Below are positions 35,222 through 43,921 of a stretch of 64,000 bases of DNA, piece after piece; positions within the stretch are counted from its first letter, which is position 1, and every line of letters starts with the position of its first letter. The stretch comes from Phocoenobacter uteri (lineage in GTDB: Bacteria; Pseudomonadota; Gammaproteobacteria; Enterobacterales; Pasteurellaceae), in assembly GCF_900454895.1 (NCBI RefSeq), contig NZ_UGTA01000001.1, positions 434,001 to 498,000 of the forward strand, written 5' to 3'. The position numbers and the translations under genes are program-made. The notes beneath the pieces were generated by a model that did no database searches, was not told where the DNA came from, and saw only the letters and a list, made by a program, of their open reading frames with translations.

Positions 35222-37021
35222 CTAATCTTTACCAACGTGAAGAATTGCAAGGAATGCTTCTTGTGGTAATTCAACATTACCCACAGATTTCATTCGTTTT
35301 TTACCTTCTTTTTGTTTCTGCAATAGTTTTTTCTTACGGCTTACATCACCACCATAACATTTTGCTAATACGTTTTTACGCAATTGTTTAACCGTTGAAC
35401 GAGCAATGATTTGGTTACCAATCGCAGCTTGAATAGCAATATCAAATTGTTGTCTAGGAATCAGCTCTTTCATTTTTTGTACTAATTCACGACCACGGAA
35501 AGCAGCATTACTTCTATGAATAATCAAGGCTAGGGCATCAACACGCTCTCCATTGATCATCACATCCACACGTACCATATCATCGACTTGGAATTTCTTG
35601 AAATTATAATCCAATGATGCATAACCACGAGAAGTCGATTTAATTTTATCAAAGAAGTCTAATACTACCTCACCCATTGGGATCTCATAGGTTAAAGCAA
35701 CTTGATTACCGTGATAAACCATATTGGTTTGCACACCACGTTTTTCAATACAAAGTGTAATCACATTACCTAAATATTCTTGTGGCACAAGGATATTACA
35801 TTCTGCAATCGGCTCACGAATTTCCGCAATATTATTTAATGGCGGTAACTTCGCTGGGCTATCCACATATTCAACACCACCATTATTTAGTGCTACTTCA
35901 TAAACCACGGTTGGGGCGGTTGTGATTAAGTCTAAATCATATTCACGCTCTAAACGTTCTTGGATAATTTCCATATGCAATAAGCCAAGGAAACCACAAC
36001 GGAATCCAAAGCCAAGTGCTGATGAGGTTTCTGGTTCATAGAATAATGACGCGTCATTTAGGCTTAATTTACCCAGTGCGTCACGGAATGATTCATAATC
36101 ATCAGAACTCACAGGGAATAAACCCGCATAAACTTGTGGTTTTACTTTTTGAAAACCTGGTAAAACATTGGCGGCAGCATTATGCTGATGAGTGATGGTA
36201 TCCCCAACTGGTGCACCTAAGATGTCTTTGATACCACAAACAACCCAGCCCACTTCGCCACAATGTAATACATCTGTATCGGTTTGTTTTGGCGTGAAAA
36301 TCCCTAAACGATCAATATTATAATTGATACCGGTACTCATCATTTTGATTTTATCATTTTTACGTAACGTACCATTTTTAATACGCACCAATGACACAAT
36401 GCCTAAATAATTATCAAACCAAGAGTCAATAATTAAGGCTTGTAATTTTTCATTAGGATCGCCTTCTGGTGTTGGCATTTTAGTGACAATTTCTTCTAAA
36501 ACATCTTCAATTCCCACGCCTGTTTTTGCTGAACAGCGAACAGCCTCAATCGCCTCAATACCAACAATGTCTTCAATTTCTTCTGCGACACGTTCTGGCT
36601 CAGCTGCTGGTAAGTCAATTTTATTTAAAATCGGCACAACTTCCAAATCCATACCCAAAGCGGTATAACAGTTTGCGAGGGTTTGAGCTTCAACGCCTTG
36701 TCCTGCATCAACAACTAATAATGCACCTTCACAAGCCGCAAGAGAACGTGATACTTCATAAGAGAAATCCACGTGTCCCGGTGTATCGATAAAGTTTAAT
36801 TGGTAAGTTTCACCGTCTTTAGCTTTGTAATTTAAGGTGACACTTTGTGCTTTAATTGTAATGCCTCGCTCACGTTCTAGCTCCATCGAATCTAAAACTT
36901 GCTCAGCCATTTCACGATCTGTTAAACCACCACAGGTTTGAATTAGACGATCAGAAAGGGTTGATTTTCCGTGATCGATATGTGCGATGATTGAAAAGTT
37001 ACGAATATTTTTCATTTCCAT
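35222..37021 (-). CDS. lepA: Elongation factor 4 (LepA), ribosome-associated GTPase
   Basis: LepA is a translational GTPase related to EF-G. The start is placed at 37021 (MEMKNIRNFS) because GGAC lies seven bases upstream; the ATG at 37015 gives the exact family start MKNIRNFS and is equally possible, while the upstream frame to 37129 has no match. The 599-residue protein has the G1 loop AHIDHGKST, switch RERGITIKAQSV, DTPGHVDF and NKIDLP, then the LepA C-terminal domain with YGGDVSRKKKLLQKQKEGKKRMK. Unlike many relatives, lepB is not next to it here. Confidence 0.97.
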   Translation of the reverse strand: MEMKNIRNFSIIAHIDHGKSTLSDRLIQTCGGLTDREMAEQVLDSMELERERGITIKAQSVTLNYKAKDGETYQLNFIDTPGHVDFSYEVSRSLAACEGALLVVDAGQGVEAQTLANCYTALGMDLEVVPILNKIDLPAAEPERVAEEIEDIVGIEAIEAVRCSAKTGVGIEDVLEEIVTKMPTPEGDPNEKLQALIIDSWFDNYLGIVSLVRIKNGTLRKNDKIKMMSTGINYNIDRLGIFTPKQTDTDVLHCGEVGWVVCGIKDILGAPVGDTITHQHNAAANVLPGFQKVKPQVYAGLFPVSSDDYESFRDALGKLSLNDASLFYEPETSSALGFGFRCGFLGLLHMEIIQERLEREYDLDLITTAPTVVYEVALNNGGVEYVDSPAKLPPLNNIAEIREPIAECNILVPQEYLGNVITLCIEKRGVQTNMVYHGNQVALTYEIPMGEVVLDFFDKIKSTSRGYASLDYNFKKFQVDDMVRVDVMINGERVDALALIIHRSNAAFRGRELVQKMKELIPRQQFDIAIQAAIGNQIIARSTVKQLRKNVLAKCYGGDVSRKKKLLQKQKEGKKRMKSVGNVELPQEAFLAILHVGKD

Positions 37022-37208
37022 TTTATATGTCCATTTTCTATTTTTTATAAGGAATGCTATTTTTAAGAAATATTTTCCTGTAATTAGTTTGTAAATGTAT
37101 AACCGATGAATTTTACCTGAAATTAACAAAAATTGAAAAGAAAAGCGGTCGGATTTAGATCAAAATTTGCAAAAAAGTAAAAATAGAAATAAAAATAGTG
37201 AAAAAGGA

Positions 37209-37649
37209 TTATTTAAAGAATGAAATAATCGTGTCTAGGTTAGGAAGTAGTCCCATTAGAGCAATCATTGTACCGATAATCCAATACATATTATGTTTGC
37301 TTTCTGTACGAAATTCACGTAACTCGGAGCGTACATCTTTTATTTCATTGTGTAATTCTGATTTAACGCTCTGAATGTCATTTTTGAGTTCAGTTCGAAC
37401 ATCTTGAATATCATTTTTAAGTTCAGTTCGGGTTTCTTGCAACTCAGTTCTAACATTTTGAATTTCACTTCGCAATTCAATTCGAGAATCCTTTACTTCC
37501 TTTTGTAATCCATTACGTGTAGTGAGTAGCTCTTCTCTTGTATCACGAAGTTCTTCACGGGTAGCAGAATGCTGAGCAATATCAATGATTACTTTGAGTA
37601 GATCTTTTGATGTGAGGTGATCCTGTTCGTTGTAATTTTGTTTATCCAT
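37209..37649 (-). CDS. Hendecad-repeat coiled-coil protein with C-terminal membrane anchor
   Basis: The family was not recognised. The 146-residue protein has a polar N-terminus, a long helical region and one C-terminal membrane segment (about 121-138, MYWIIGTMIALMGLLPNL). Residues 60-114 are five consecutive 11-residue repeats of the type QDVRTELKNDI, a hendecad pattern typical of right-handed coiled coils. Similar short proteins with this build are common in bacteria and usually annotated as DUF1640-like or hypothetical. It would form a rod anchored in the inner membrane. It is a single gene between lepA and modC with an AGGAG ribosome binding site. Confidence 0.75.
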   Translation of the reverse strand: MDKQNYNEQDHLTSKDLLKVIIDIAQHSATREELRDTREELLTTRNGLQKEVKDSRIELRSEIQNVRTELQETRTELKNDIQDVRTELKNDIQSVKSELHNEIKDVRSELREFRTESKHNMYWIIGTMIALMGLLPNLDTIISFFK

Positions 37650-37793
37650 AGTATTGCTCCTTTTTGATTATTATATAGTCTATCTGCAATTTTTCAATAA
37701 GGGAATTATAGGTATCCTATTGGTTTTTTTATACATCAAAATATTTATTTTGCGATTTAGATCGCAAAATGTGTAAAAATCTTAAAAAATATG

Positions 37794-37802
37794 ACCGCTT
37801 GT
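37794..37802 (-). repeat. DNA uptake signal core downstream of modC
   Basis: An exact ACAAGCGGT on the minus strand followed by CATATTTTTTAAG. Confidence 0.8.
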
Positions 37803-37809
37803 GAAGAGT

Positions 37810-38436
37810 TTAATCAAGGTCAATAATTTGAACTGAACGGATTTTTTTTACTTCTTCAGAATCGTGAGAAATATAAATTGCGGGGAGCTTACGTTGAGCT
37901 AGATAGTCCATTAAATAGTTTAAAATAATCCCTTTGCGGTATTCATCAATCGCTGAAAAAGCCTCGTCAAAGAGGAATAATTTAGGTGTATTCATTAAGG
38001 ACTGAATCACTAATGCACGTTGAGTTTCACCTGATGAAAGCTGTTCAGGTAATTTATCTTTGCAGTGTTCTAAGTCAAAAACGGCAAATAATTCATCTAA
38101 ATTTGGGAGAGCATAATCGGTGCAAAAGCGTCTTTTTTGAGCAAAGGCGATATTTTTTACTACACTCATAAAAGGGAATAATTGACTGTCTTGTCCGACA
38201 TAACCAATTGGGCGTTTTTCAGTGGGAATAAAAAAACTATCTTGTTGAAAAATTTGATTGTTTAGGCTAAAAAATCCTGTTGGTAATTGGTCTAAGCCTG
38301 CCATTAGGCGTAATAAACTGGTCTTGCCACAGCCTGATTTTCCTTTAATCACGGTGATTTTATCGCTGGATAATTCTGTTTTAAAAGAGAGTGAGAAATC
38401 AGCTCGTTTTATATTGAAATCGCATTTTATGGTCAT
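37810..38436 (-). CDS. modC: Molybdate ABC transporter ATP-binding protein, short form lacking a TOBE domain
   Basis: ModC powers molybdate uptake by hydrolysing ATP. The protein has Walker A GKSGCGKTSLLRL (about 32-44), the signature LSSGETQRALVIQ (about 130) and Walker B KLFLFDEAFSAID (about 152). At 208 residues it ends soon after the H-loop region (YISHDSEEV). E. coli ModC has about 350 residues with a C-terminal molybdate-binding TOBE/MOP domain; here that domain is missing. The start codon overlaps the modB stop by one base (TAATG). Confidence 0.85.
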   Translation of the reverse strand: MTIKCDFNIKRADFSLSFKTELSSDKITVIKGKSGCGKTSLLRLMAGLDQLPTGFFSLNNQIFQQDSFFIPTEKRPIGYVGQDSQLFPFMSVVKNIAFAQKRRFCTDYALPNLDELFAVFDLEHCKDKLPEQLSSGETQRALVIQSLMNTPKLFLFDEAFSAIDEYRKGIILNYLMDYLAQRKLPAIYISHDSEEVKKIRSVQIIDLD

Positions 38437-39119
38437 TACAGTTTTACCACACTATTAAATGAATGATTGATTTTAAAGATAAATAATAATAGAACGAAAG
38501 AGATCACTAACAGAATGCCCGCTAGCCAGTGAGCTTGTAAATAATTGAGTGATTCCACGTGATCGTAAATCGCAATGGAGACAACCTGTGTTTTATTCGG
38601 AATATTACCCCCGAGCATTAACACTACGCCAAACTCCCCCAATGTGTGTGCAAATCCTAAAACAGATGCCGTCATAAAGCCTCGTTTTGCCATAGGTAAT
38701 ACAATGTGAATAAAGCGATCCAACGGCTTGGTATTCAGCACTTTTGCTGTTTCAATAATGTTTTTATCAATACTTGCAAACGCATTGGTTAAAGGTTGAG
38801 TTACATAGGGGAATGAATACACAATCGAACCAATTACTAAACCAGAGAAAGAAAATAAAATGGTTTCTCCGGTGAGTTTGAACACCGTTGAACCAATAAA
38901 ACTATTTGGATTTAATAAAATTAGCAGATAGAAGCCGAGTACCGTTGGTGGCAATACCAGTGGTAGAGCAATCAGAGCTTCAATAATAAATTTGAAACGA
39001 CAACGAGAGGTTGCGAGCCAAAACGCAATCGGTGTGCCGATAATAAGTAGGCACACCGTTGTTGTAATGCTCAATTTAAATGAAAGTAACAGTGCTTGAA
39101 ACGAGAGTTCATCAATCAT
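38436..39119 (-). CDS. modB: Molybdate ABC transporter permease
   Basis: ModB forms the membrane channel of the molybdate importer. The 227-residue protein has about five membrane helices, the LPPTVLGFYLL segment (about 57-67) and the EFGVVLMLGGNIPNKTQV loop (about 166-183), typical of ModB, including the EAA-type contact to the ATPase. It overlaps modA by 8 bp and modC by 1 bp, so the three are translated together. Confidence 0.92.
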   Translation of the reverse strand: MIDELSFQALLLSFKLSITTTVCLLIIGTPIAFWLATSRCRFKFIIEALIALPLVLPPTVLGFYLLILLNPNSFIGSTVFKLTGETILFSFSGLVIGSIVYSFPYVTQPLTNAFASIDKNIIETAKVLNTKPLDRFIHIVLPMAKRGFMTASVLGFAHTLGEFGVVLMLGGNIPNKTQVVSIAIYDHVESLNYLQAHWLAGILLVISFVLLLFIFKINHSFNSVVKL

Positions 39120-39834
39120 TGAGTGAGTATCCGTCTGCTAAAATCAAATCTTTTGCGTCCTTAGATTGAAAAAAATTTAAGAATTGTTGGACTTCTTCAT
39201 TATCGTGAATAATGGCGACATCTTGTTTGATCGGCGAATGATAATGTTGTGGGACAAGCCAAAAAGTATTTTCATTCATATTTTTATTTTGTTTAATTTG
39301 AGAATATGCCACAAAGCCTGAATCACTCGCACCTGATTCTACAAAATGATAGGTTTGAGCGATATTTTCCCCTAACACAAATAACGGCTCTTTTTCTTTT
39401 AATAAAGTGAGTTTGGTTAGTGTTTCTCTCGCGGCAATACCATAAGGTGCATATTTAGGATTTGCTAACGCCAAATGTTTAGTTGGTTGTTTGATGGTAT
39501 TTTCAAAATTAATTTTTGAACCTTTGTATTGTGGTTGCCAATATACCAAACGTCCTACGGCATAAGTAAAAGTGTGAATCGCTTTTTGCTGTTTTAATAA
39601 TTCATTAGGGCGTTTTTGATCCGCTGAAAAGAATAAATCGATCGGCGCACCATATTGGATTTGTGCATAATGCTTACCGCTTGAACCTGAAAGCACGTTC
39701 ACGTTATTTGACGTATATTTAGCAACAATTTTCTGCATTGTTGGGACAAAATTACTTGCCACAGCGACGTTAATATCTGCAAAAGTTTTGGTTGTAATCA
39801 GTAATAGAAAAGTAGTTAATGTAATAAAACGCAT
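39112..39834 (-). CDS. modA: Periplasmic molybdate-binding protein
   Basis: ModA captures molybdate for ModBC. The start at 39834 (MRFITLTTFLLLITT) gives a 240-residue protein with a signal peptide ending near TFA-DI; the longer frame to 39951 places a cytoplasmic-like extension before it and is rejected. The mature protein begins INVAVASNFVPTMQ and has GAPIDLFFSADQKRP and AKYTSNNVNVLSGSSGKHY, the oxyanion-binding serines. It diverges from a TbpB-like lipoprotein gene. Tungstate cannot be excluded as ligand. Confidence 0.9.
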   Translation of the reverse strand: MRFITLTTFLLLITTKTFADINVAVASNFVPTMQKIVAKYTSNNVNVLSGSSGKHYAQIQYGAPIDLFFSADQKRPNELLKQQKAIHTFTYAVGRLVYWQPQYKGSKINFENTIKQPTKHLALANPKYAPYGIAARETLTKLTLLKEKEPLFVLGENIAQTYHFVESGASDSGFVAYSQIKQNKNMNENTFWLVPQHYHSPIKQDVAIIHDNEEVQQFLNFFQSKDAKDLILADGYSLND

Positions 39835-39989
39835 TTTGTATAGATTAAAAGATTTTTGAGTGGAGCATTTATAATATTGTTGAACAAAAAAAGCAACTAT
39901 TTTGCATAATAAATTCAAATAATTGTTGATAAACCATACCGTTTTTTGCACAATTATTCTGCGTTCACTTGTTTAAAAAGGATGTAATA

Positions 39990-40853
39990 ATGAAAAAATT
40001 AGTATTAGCGATAACTCTTTCTTTGATTTTAACCGCTTGTGGTAGTGGTGGAGGTTCATCTTCTTCAATGGAACAACCTAATTTTGCAGAAAAAGAAGGA
40101 ACAAAAGTTTCTGCATTTTTTATGTCTGAAACTTTGATAGAGCCTCATAAACATACTCACGGGATCAATACATTAGCACTTATACCGAATGAGGGAAAAT
40201 TTAAGGGAAAAGAGGTAACTGTTTCTTTAATCCCTGAAAAAGTGAAATCAAATAGCGTATTTCATTATATAGATGCCAAAGATATACATAATAGTGTTGG
40301 AAATGCTCTTCAGGAAACAGAAAGTTTGATTGTAAGTGGTCGAAATTATCAAAATTCTCGTTTCGGTGTTTTTGTTGATTCGGAAGATAATTATTTTCTT
40401 ACGTTTACACAAGGAGTTGTAACCTCCCAAAACGATTTGCCGAAAAGTGCTAATGTAACCTACCGTGGTAATGGATTGGCAATGTTACGAATAGAAAAAC
40501 AAATAGTTAATAATCCTGAAAAAGATTTATACCATCTTGAAAGTGGATGGGTTGAAGGTAAAAGTGAATTTACAGTAGATTTTGTGAATAAGAAAATATC
40601 TGGGTCACTAAAAGATTTTAAAGAAGGTAAAAATGGCTTGAATATTCCTACGATAATAATTGGAGCGAAATCATTTAGTAATCAATCTGAATATATTATC
40701 AATCATATGTATGAGGATAAAAAAATGAATAAAGGAGAATTATTAAAAGCACAATTTTATGGTAATAAAGCCGCAGAGCTAAGTGGTCAATATGCTAAAA
40801 GATTAGATGAAGAAAAAGTTATTTGGGCTGTGTTTGGTGCGAAAAAGCAATAA
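39990..40853 (+). CDS. TbpB-like (single-lobe) surface lipoprotein
   Basis: The start at 39990 (MKKLVLAITL) follows AAAAGGATG and gives 287 residues with lipobox LTAC (C17) and a glycine/serine-rich linker (GSGGGSSSS), as in surface-exposed lipoproteins exported by Slam. The C-terminal part has the beta-barrel wording ESGWVEGKSEFTVDF-NKKISGSLKDF and the ending AQFYGNKAAELSGQY...AVFGAKKQ, characteristic of transferrin-binding-protein-B-type barrels. Its size fits one lobe only, like HpuA- or factor-H-binding-type proteins. Its ligand is not known. No Slam or TonB receptor gene is next to it; two HgbA-like receptors are elsewhere in the window. Confidence 0.8.
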   Translation: MKKLVLAITLSLILTACGSGGGSSSSMEQPNFAEKEGTKVSAFFMSETLIEPHKHTHGINTLALIPNEGKFKGKEVTVSLIPEKVKSNSVFHYIDAKDIHNSVGNALQETESLIVSGRNYQNSRFGVFVDSEDNYFLTFTQGVVTSQNDLPKSANVTYRGNGLAMLRIEKQIVNNPEKDLYHLESGWVEGKSEFTVDFVNKKISGSLKDFKEGKNGLNIPTIIIGAKSFSNQSEYIINHMYEDKKMNKGELLKAQFYGNKAAELSGQYAKRLDEEKVIWAVFGAKKQ

Positions 40854-40880
40854 TTGAGTTTTGAATTTTACACATTATAC

Positions 40881-40925
40881 AAACCTCTTTTCTAATGGAG
40901 CAATCTAAAAGAGAAGAGGTTTTTC
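40881..40925 (+). terminator. Terminator after the TbpB-like lipoprotein gene
   Basis: A long stem AAACCTCTTTTCT / AGAGAAGAGGTTT with a short interruption is followed by TTTC. Confidence 0.8.
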
Positions 40926-41070
40926 ATATTCTAAAATTTAAGAAGAATAAATAGCGGTTTATTTTTCATTAACATTTGCAAATTTGATCATTTTACTAGA
41001 AAATACTCCGCTTTACATTTTCTCTCTTGTGAGGAAATACTGACTTGTTATCAGATGGGAATTACTTATT

Positions 41071-42447
41071 ATGTTAGATACAAAAACCAAACCAGAATTA
41101 TTATCCCCAGCGGGAAATTTGAAAAATATGCGTTATGCCTTTGCTTATGGTGCAGACGCTGTTTATGCGGGGCAACCTCGTTATAGCTTGCGTGTACGAA
41201 ATAACGATTTTAATCACGCTAATTTGCAAATTGGGATCGATGAAGCCCACGCACTTGGCAAAAAATTCTATGTGGTGGTAAATATCGCACCACACAATTC
41301 AAAATTAAAAACCTTTATCCGTGATATTAAAAAAGTCGTGGATATGAAACCTGATGCCTTGATTATGTCTGATCCAGGTTTAATTATGATGGTGCGTGAA
41401 GCTTTTCCTGAAATGGATATTCATCTTTCTGTGCAAGCAAATGCAGTAAACTGGGCAACGGTTAAGTTCTGGAAGCAAATGGGCTTAACTCGTGTGATTT
41501 TATCTCGTGAGCTTTCTCTTGATGAAATTGCAGAAATTCGCAAAGAAGTGCCTGATATGGAAATTGAGATTTTTGTACATGGTGCATTGTGTATGGCGTA
41601 TTCTGGACGTTGCTTACTTTCTGGCTATATCAATAAGCGTGATCCAAATCAAGGTACTTGTACTAATGCGTGTCGTTGGGAATATAAAACCGAAGAAGCA
41701 AAAGTGGATGAAGTAGGCAATATTGTTGATAAAGAAAATCAAATTGAAATCAAGAATGTTGCACCAACGCTGGGTTTAGGCGAAACAACGGACAACGTGT
41801 ATCTTTTATCTGAAAAAGGTCGACCAGAAGAAAAAATGAGTGCCTTTGAAGATGAACACGGCACTTATATTATGAATTCAAAAGATTTACGTGCGATTGA
41901 ACACGTGGAAACCTTGACTAAAATGGGCGTACATTCACTGAAAATTGAAGGGCGTACTAAATCATTCTACTATTGTGCAAGAACAGCACAAGTTTATCGT
42001 AAAGCGATTGATGATGCAGCCGCTGGTAAGCCATTTGATCGTAGTTTAATGACAACCCTTGAAAGCCTTGCACATCGTGGGTATACCGAAGGATTCTTAC
42101 GTCGTCACACTCACGATGAATACCAAAATTATGATTATGGTTATTCAATTTCTGATAAACAACAATTTGTTGGAGAATTTACGGGTAAACGTAACGATCA
42201 AGGCATGGCAGAAGTTGCGGTTAAAAATAAATTTTTAGTGGGTGATACCGTTGAATTGATGACACCAAGCGGTAATATTACCTTTAAAATTTGCAAAATG
42301 TTAAACCGTAAAAATGAAGAAGTGGATTCAGGAAAAGGCGATGGACATTTTGTCTTTTTAGATGTACCACAAGATATTGATTTAAACTATGCGTTGTTGA
42401 TGCGAAATTTAGAAGGAACGAATACAAGAAATCCACATAAAAGTTAA
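41071..42447 (+). CDS. trhP: tRNA hydroxylation protein TrhP (U32 peptidase family, YegQ)
   Basis: TrhP is a U32-family protein needed for 5-hydroxyuridine at tRNA position 34, a wobble modification. The 458-residue protein closely follows E. coli YegQ, with ELLSPAGNLKNMRYAFAYGADAVYAGQPRYSLR (about 9-41), the U32 signature EIFVHGALCMAYSGRCLLSGY (about 169-189) and cysteines in GTCTNACRWEY. The C-terminal barrel carries KFLVGDTVELMTPSGN. A decayed copy of the last ~75 codons lies 0.6 kb downstream. The gap before the gene (217 bp) shows an uptake-signal relic only. Confidence 0.95.
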   Translation: MLDTKTKPELLSPAGNLKNMRYAFAYGADAVYAGQPRYSLRVRNNDFNHANLQIGIDEAHALGKKFYVVVNIAPHNSKLKTFIRDIKKVVDMKPDALIMSDPGLIMMVREAFPEMDIHLSVQANAVNWATVKFWKQMGLTRVILSRELSLDEIAEIRKEVPDMEIEIFVHGALCMAYSGRCLLSGYINKRDPNQGTCTNACRWEYKTEEAKVDEVGNIVDKENQIEIKNVAPTLGLGETTDNVYLLSEKGRPEEKMSAFEDEHGTYIMNSKDLRAIEHVETLTKMGVHSLKIEGRTKSFYYCARTAQVYRKAIDDAAAGKPFDRSLMTTLESLAHRGYTEGFLRRHTHDEYQNYDYGYSISDKQQFVGEFTGKRNDQGMAEVAVKNKFLVGDTVELMTPSGNITFKICKMLNRKNEEVDSGKGDGHFVFLDVPQDIDLNYALLMRNLEGTNTRNPHKS

Positions 42448-42508
42448 AAATATATTTTAAGTGGTCGTGGCGTATTGTATATGCTTAAATAATTTAGAGA
42501 ATGGATAA

Positions 42509-42535
42509 TAAAGGGGCGTTATAACACGCCCCTTT
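42509..42535. terminator. Terminator between trhP and the small exported protein gene
   Basis: An 11-bp perfect stem TAAAGGGGCGT/ACGCCCCTTTA; it can serve both converging genes. Confidence 0.85.
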
Positions 42536-42541
42536 ATTAGA

Positions 42542-42835
42542 TTATTTTGCTTCTTCTTTTACATTATCTGTTGTTTCTTCTTTGCTCTCCTCTGAAACTT
42601 TCATTTGCTCTAAAGCTTCAGTACAAGTTTTATCTTGGGTTTGTTCATCTAATAAAGCCAATTGTGCTTTATTTTCATCATATTGTTTTTGTGCAACTTC
42701 CAATTGTTCTACAGGCAATGCTTTTAAATTTGTTTCTACTTTATGAAAATATTCTGTACATTTTGCAGAAAGACCTTCGGCTGAAGCTGATGCTGCAATG
42801 CCAGCGAATGATAAAGCTAAAACTAATTTTTTCAT
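42542..42835 (-). CDS. Small exported protein, DUF5339-like
   Basis: The 97-residue protein has a clean signal peptide cut near ASA-EG (about 19) and a mature domain of about 75 residues with two cysteines (C26 and C71), probably a disulfide, in a helical, charged sequence (KCTEYFHKVETNLKALP and DKTCTEALEQM). The C-terminus is acidic (EESKEETTDNVKEE). This pattern matches small periplasmic proteins of Pasteurellaceae annotated as DUF5339, as I recall. Its function is unknown. It is flanked on both sides by trhP sequence: the intact gene and a decayed 3' copy. An AGGAG ribosome binding site is present. Confidence 0.75.
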   Translation of the reverse strand: MKKLVLALSFAGIAASASAEGLSAKCTEYFHKVETNLKALPVEQLEVAQKQYDENKAQLALLDEQTQDKTCTEALEQMKVSEESKEETTDNVKEEAK

Positions 42836-43000
42836 TTAAAATACTCCTAATAAAATAAATATAAACACATTTATAATATCTATAATGTGAGATGATTCCT
42901 CATCCGCACTATTTGTCAAAGCTAATTAGTTAAAGTTCACAAATTTAAAAAAATAAAAATGATTTTTTTTGTAATGAATTGTAATATAAAGGTATTTTGT

Positions 43001-43227
43001 TGGTTTAAAAATAAGCTATTCGTAAGTGATAGGATAGAATTGATAACATTAAGCGGTCATATTCTTTTTAAAATTTGCAAAATATTACATTGTAAAAATG
43101 AAGCAGTGGATGCAGGAAAAGATGATATATATTTTATTTTTTAGACGTACCACAATATGTTGATTTAAGCTATGCGTTTTTGAAGCGAAATTTAGCAGGA
43201 ATCACGGCATCAATAAATAAAAGTGAG
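43001..43227 (+). pseudogene. Decayed copy of the trhP 3' end
   Basis: This segment aligns with 42219-42447 of trhP. Shared stretches include TTTAAAATTTGCAAAAT, AAAAATGAAG, GTACCACAA and TATGCGTT, at roughly three-quarters identity by eye. The translated pieces (KNKLFVSDRIELITLSG...FKICKILHCKNEAVDAGK) follow TrhP with an in-frame stop at 43142-43144. Only the 3' end is present, so it is a remnant and not a degraded full gene. It has gained a complete uptake signal (AAGCGGTCATATTCTTTTTAAAATTTGCAAA in pattern). It lies in the 456 bp gap between the small exported protein gene and the phosphatase gene. Confidence 0.85.
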
Positions 43228-43291
43228 TATAGTAATGAAAAAAAGCTTCATTCCCTCAATTTAGGAAACGAAGCTTTTTAATGTATGACAG

Positions 43292-43783
43292 CTAACGCGT
43301 TAATTTTTCTAGCATAACATCACAACATTGATCTAATAATTGATAAGTTTCATCAAAATTACCGGTGTACCACGGATCAGGAATATGATCGTAAGCCAAA
43401 TCAGGGCAAAGTGATGTGACATTAAATAGCTTCTCTGTATTTTTACCAAATAATCGTTCTAAATCCTTGAGATTTTGATTATCCATTGCGATGATATAAT
43501 CAAAATAATCCCAATCTTGTTTTCGCACTTTACGGCTTATAAAACCAAAATGATCAATCTGATGTTTAGCGAGTTGCTTTTTAGTATCTTTGTGCATATC
43601 TTCGCCATCGTGCCAACCTGATGTGCCTGCACTGTCAATAGATACTCGATCTTCAAGATGGGCCTGTTTAATTTTGTGTCGCATAATATATTCTGCCATT
43701 GGCGAGCGACAAATATTTCCCAAGCAGACAAATAAAATATTGGTTTGTGGTTTCATTTGATTTTCCGATATTGCTGTTTTCAC
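43292..43783 (-). CDS. Low-molecular-weight protein-tyrosine phosphatase
   Basis: LMW-PTPs remove phosphate from tyrosine, often on capsule- or exopolysaccharide-related kinases, sometimes on other targets. The signature C(x)5R loop is VCLGNICRSPMAE (about 19-31) and the acid motif is DPWYTGNFDET (about 136-146). The 163-residue length includes a nine-residue extension; an internal ATG at 43756 (MKPQTNILFVC) is the more usual start. It is a single gene, and no partner tyrosine kinase is in the window. Confidence 0.92.
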   Translation of the reverse strand: MKTAISENQMKPQTNILFVCLGNICRSPMAEYIMRHKIKQAHLEDRVSIDSAGTSGWHDGEDMHKDTKKQLAKHQIDHFGFISRKVRKQDWDYFDYIIAMDNQNLKDLERLFGKNTEKLFNVTSLCPDLAYDHIPDPWYTGNFDETYQLLDQCCDVMLEKLTR

Positions 43784-43842
43784 TCCCCGTGCTGGTGGTT
43801 AGTGAGCTTATCCAACCATCGAAGGGTAAGAAAACTATATAA

Positions 43843-43881
43843 AAAGCACTTATGCTTCGACAAGCTCAGCAACCGTGCTTT
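43843..43881. repeat. Short inverted-repeat element between the phosphatase gene and cysS
   Basis: AAAGCAC/GTGCTTT encloses the nested inverted repeat GCTTCGACAAGC followed by TCAGCAACC. The inner string resembles short intergenic repeats seen in many bacterial genomes. Only one copy is in this window. Confidence 0.45.
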
Positions 43882-43921
43882 GATAAACTACAACTGTAAA
43901 TTTTCTATAAAATATAACCGC

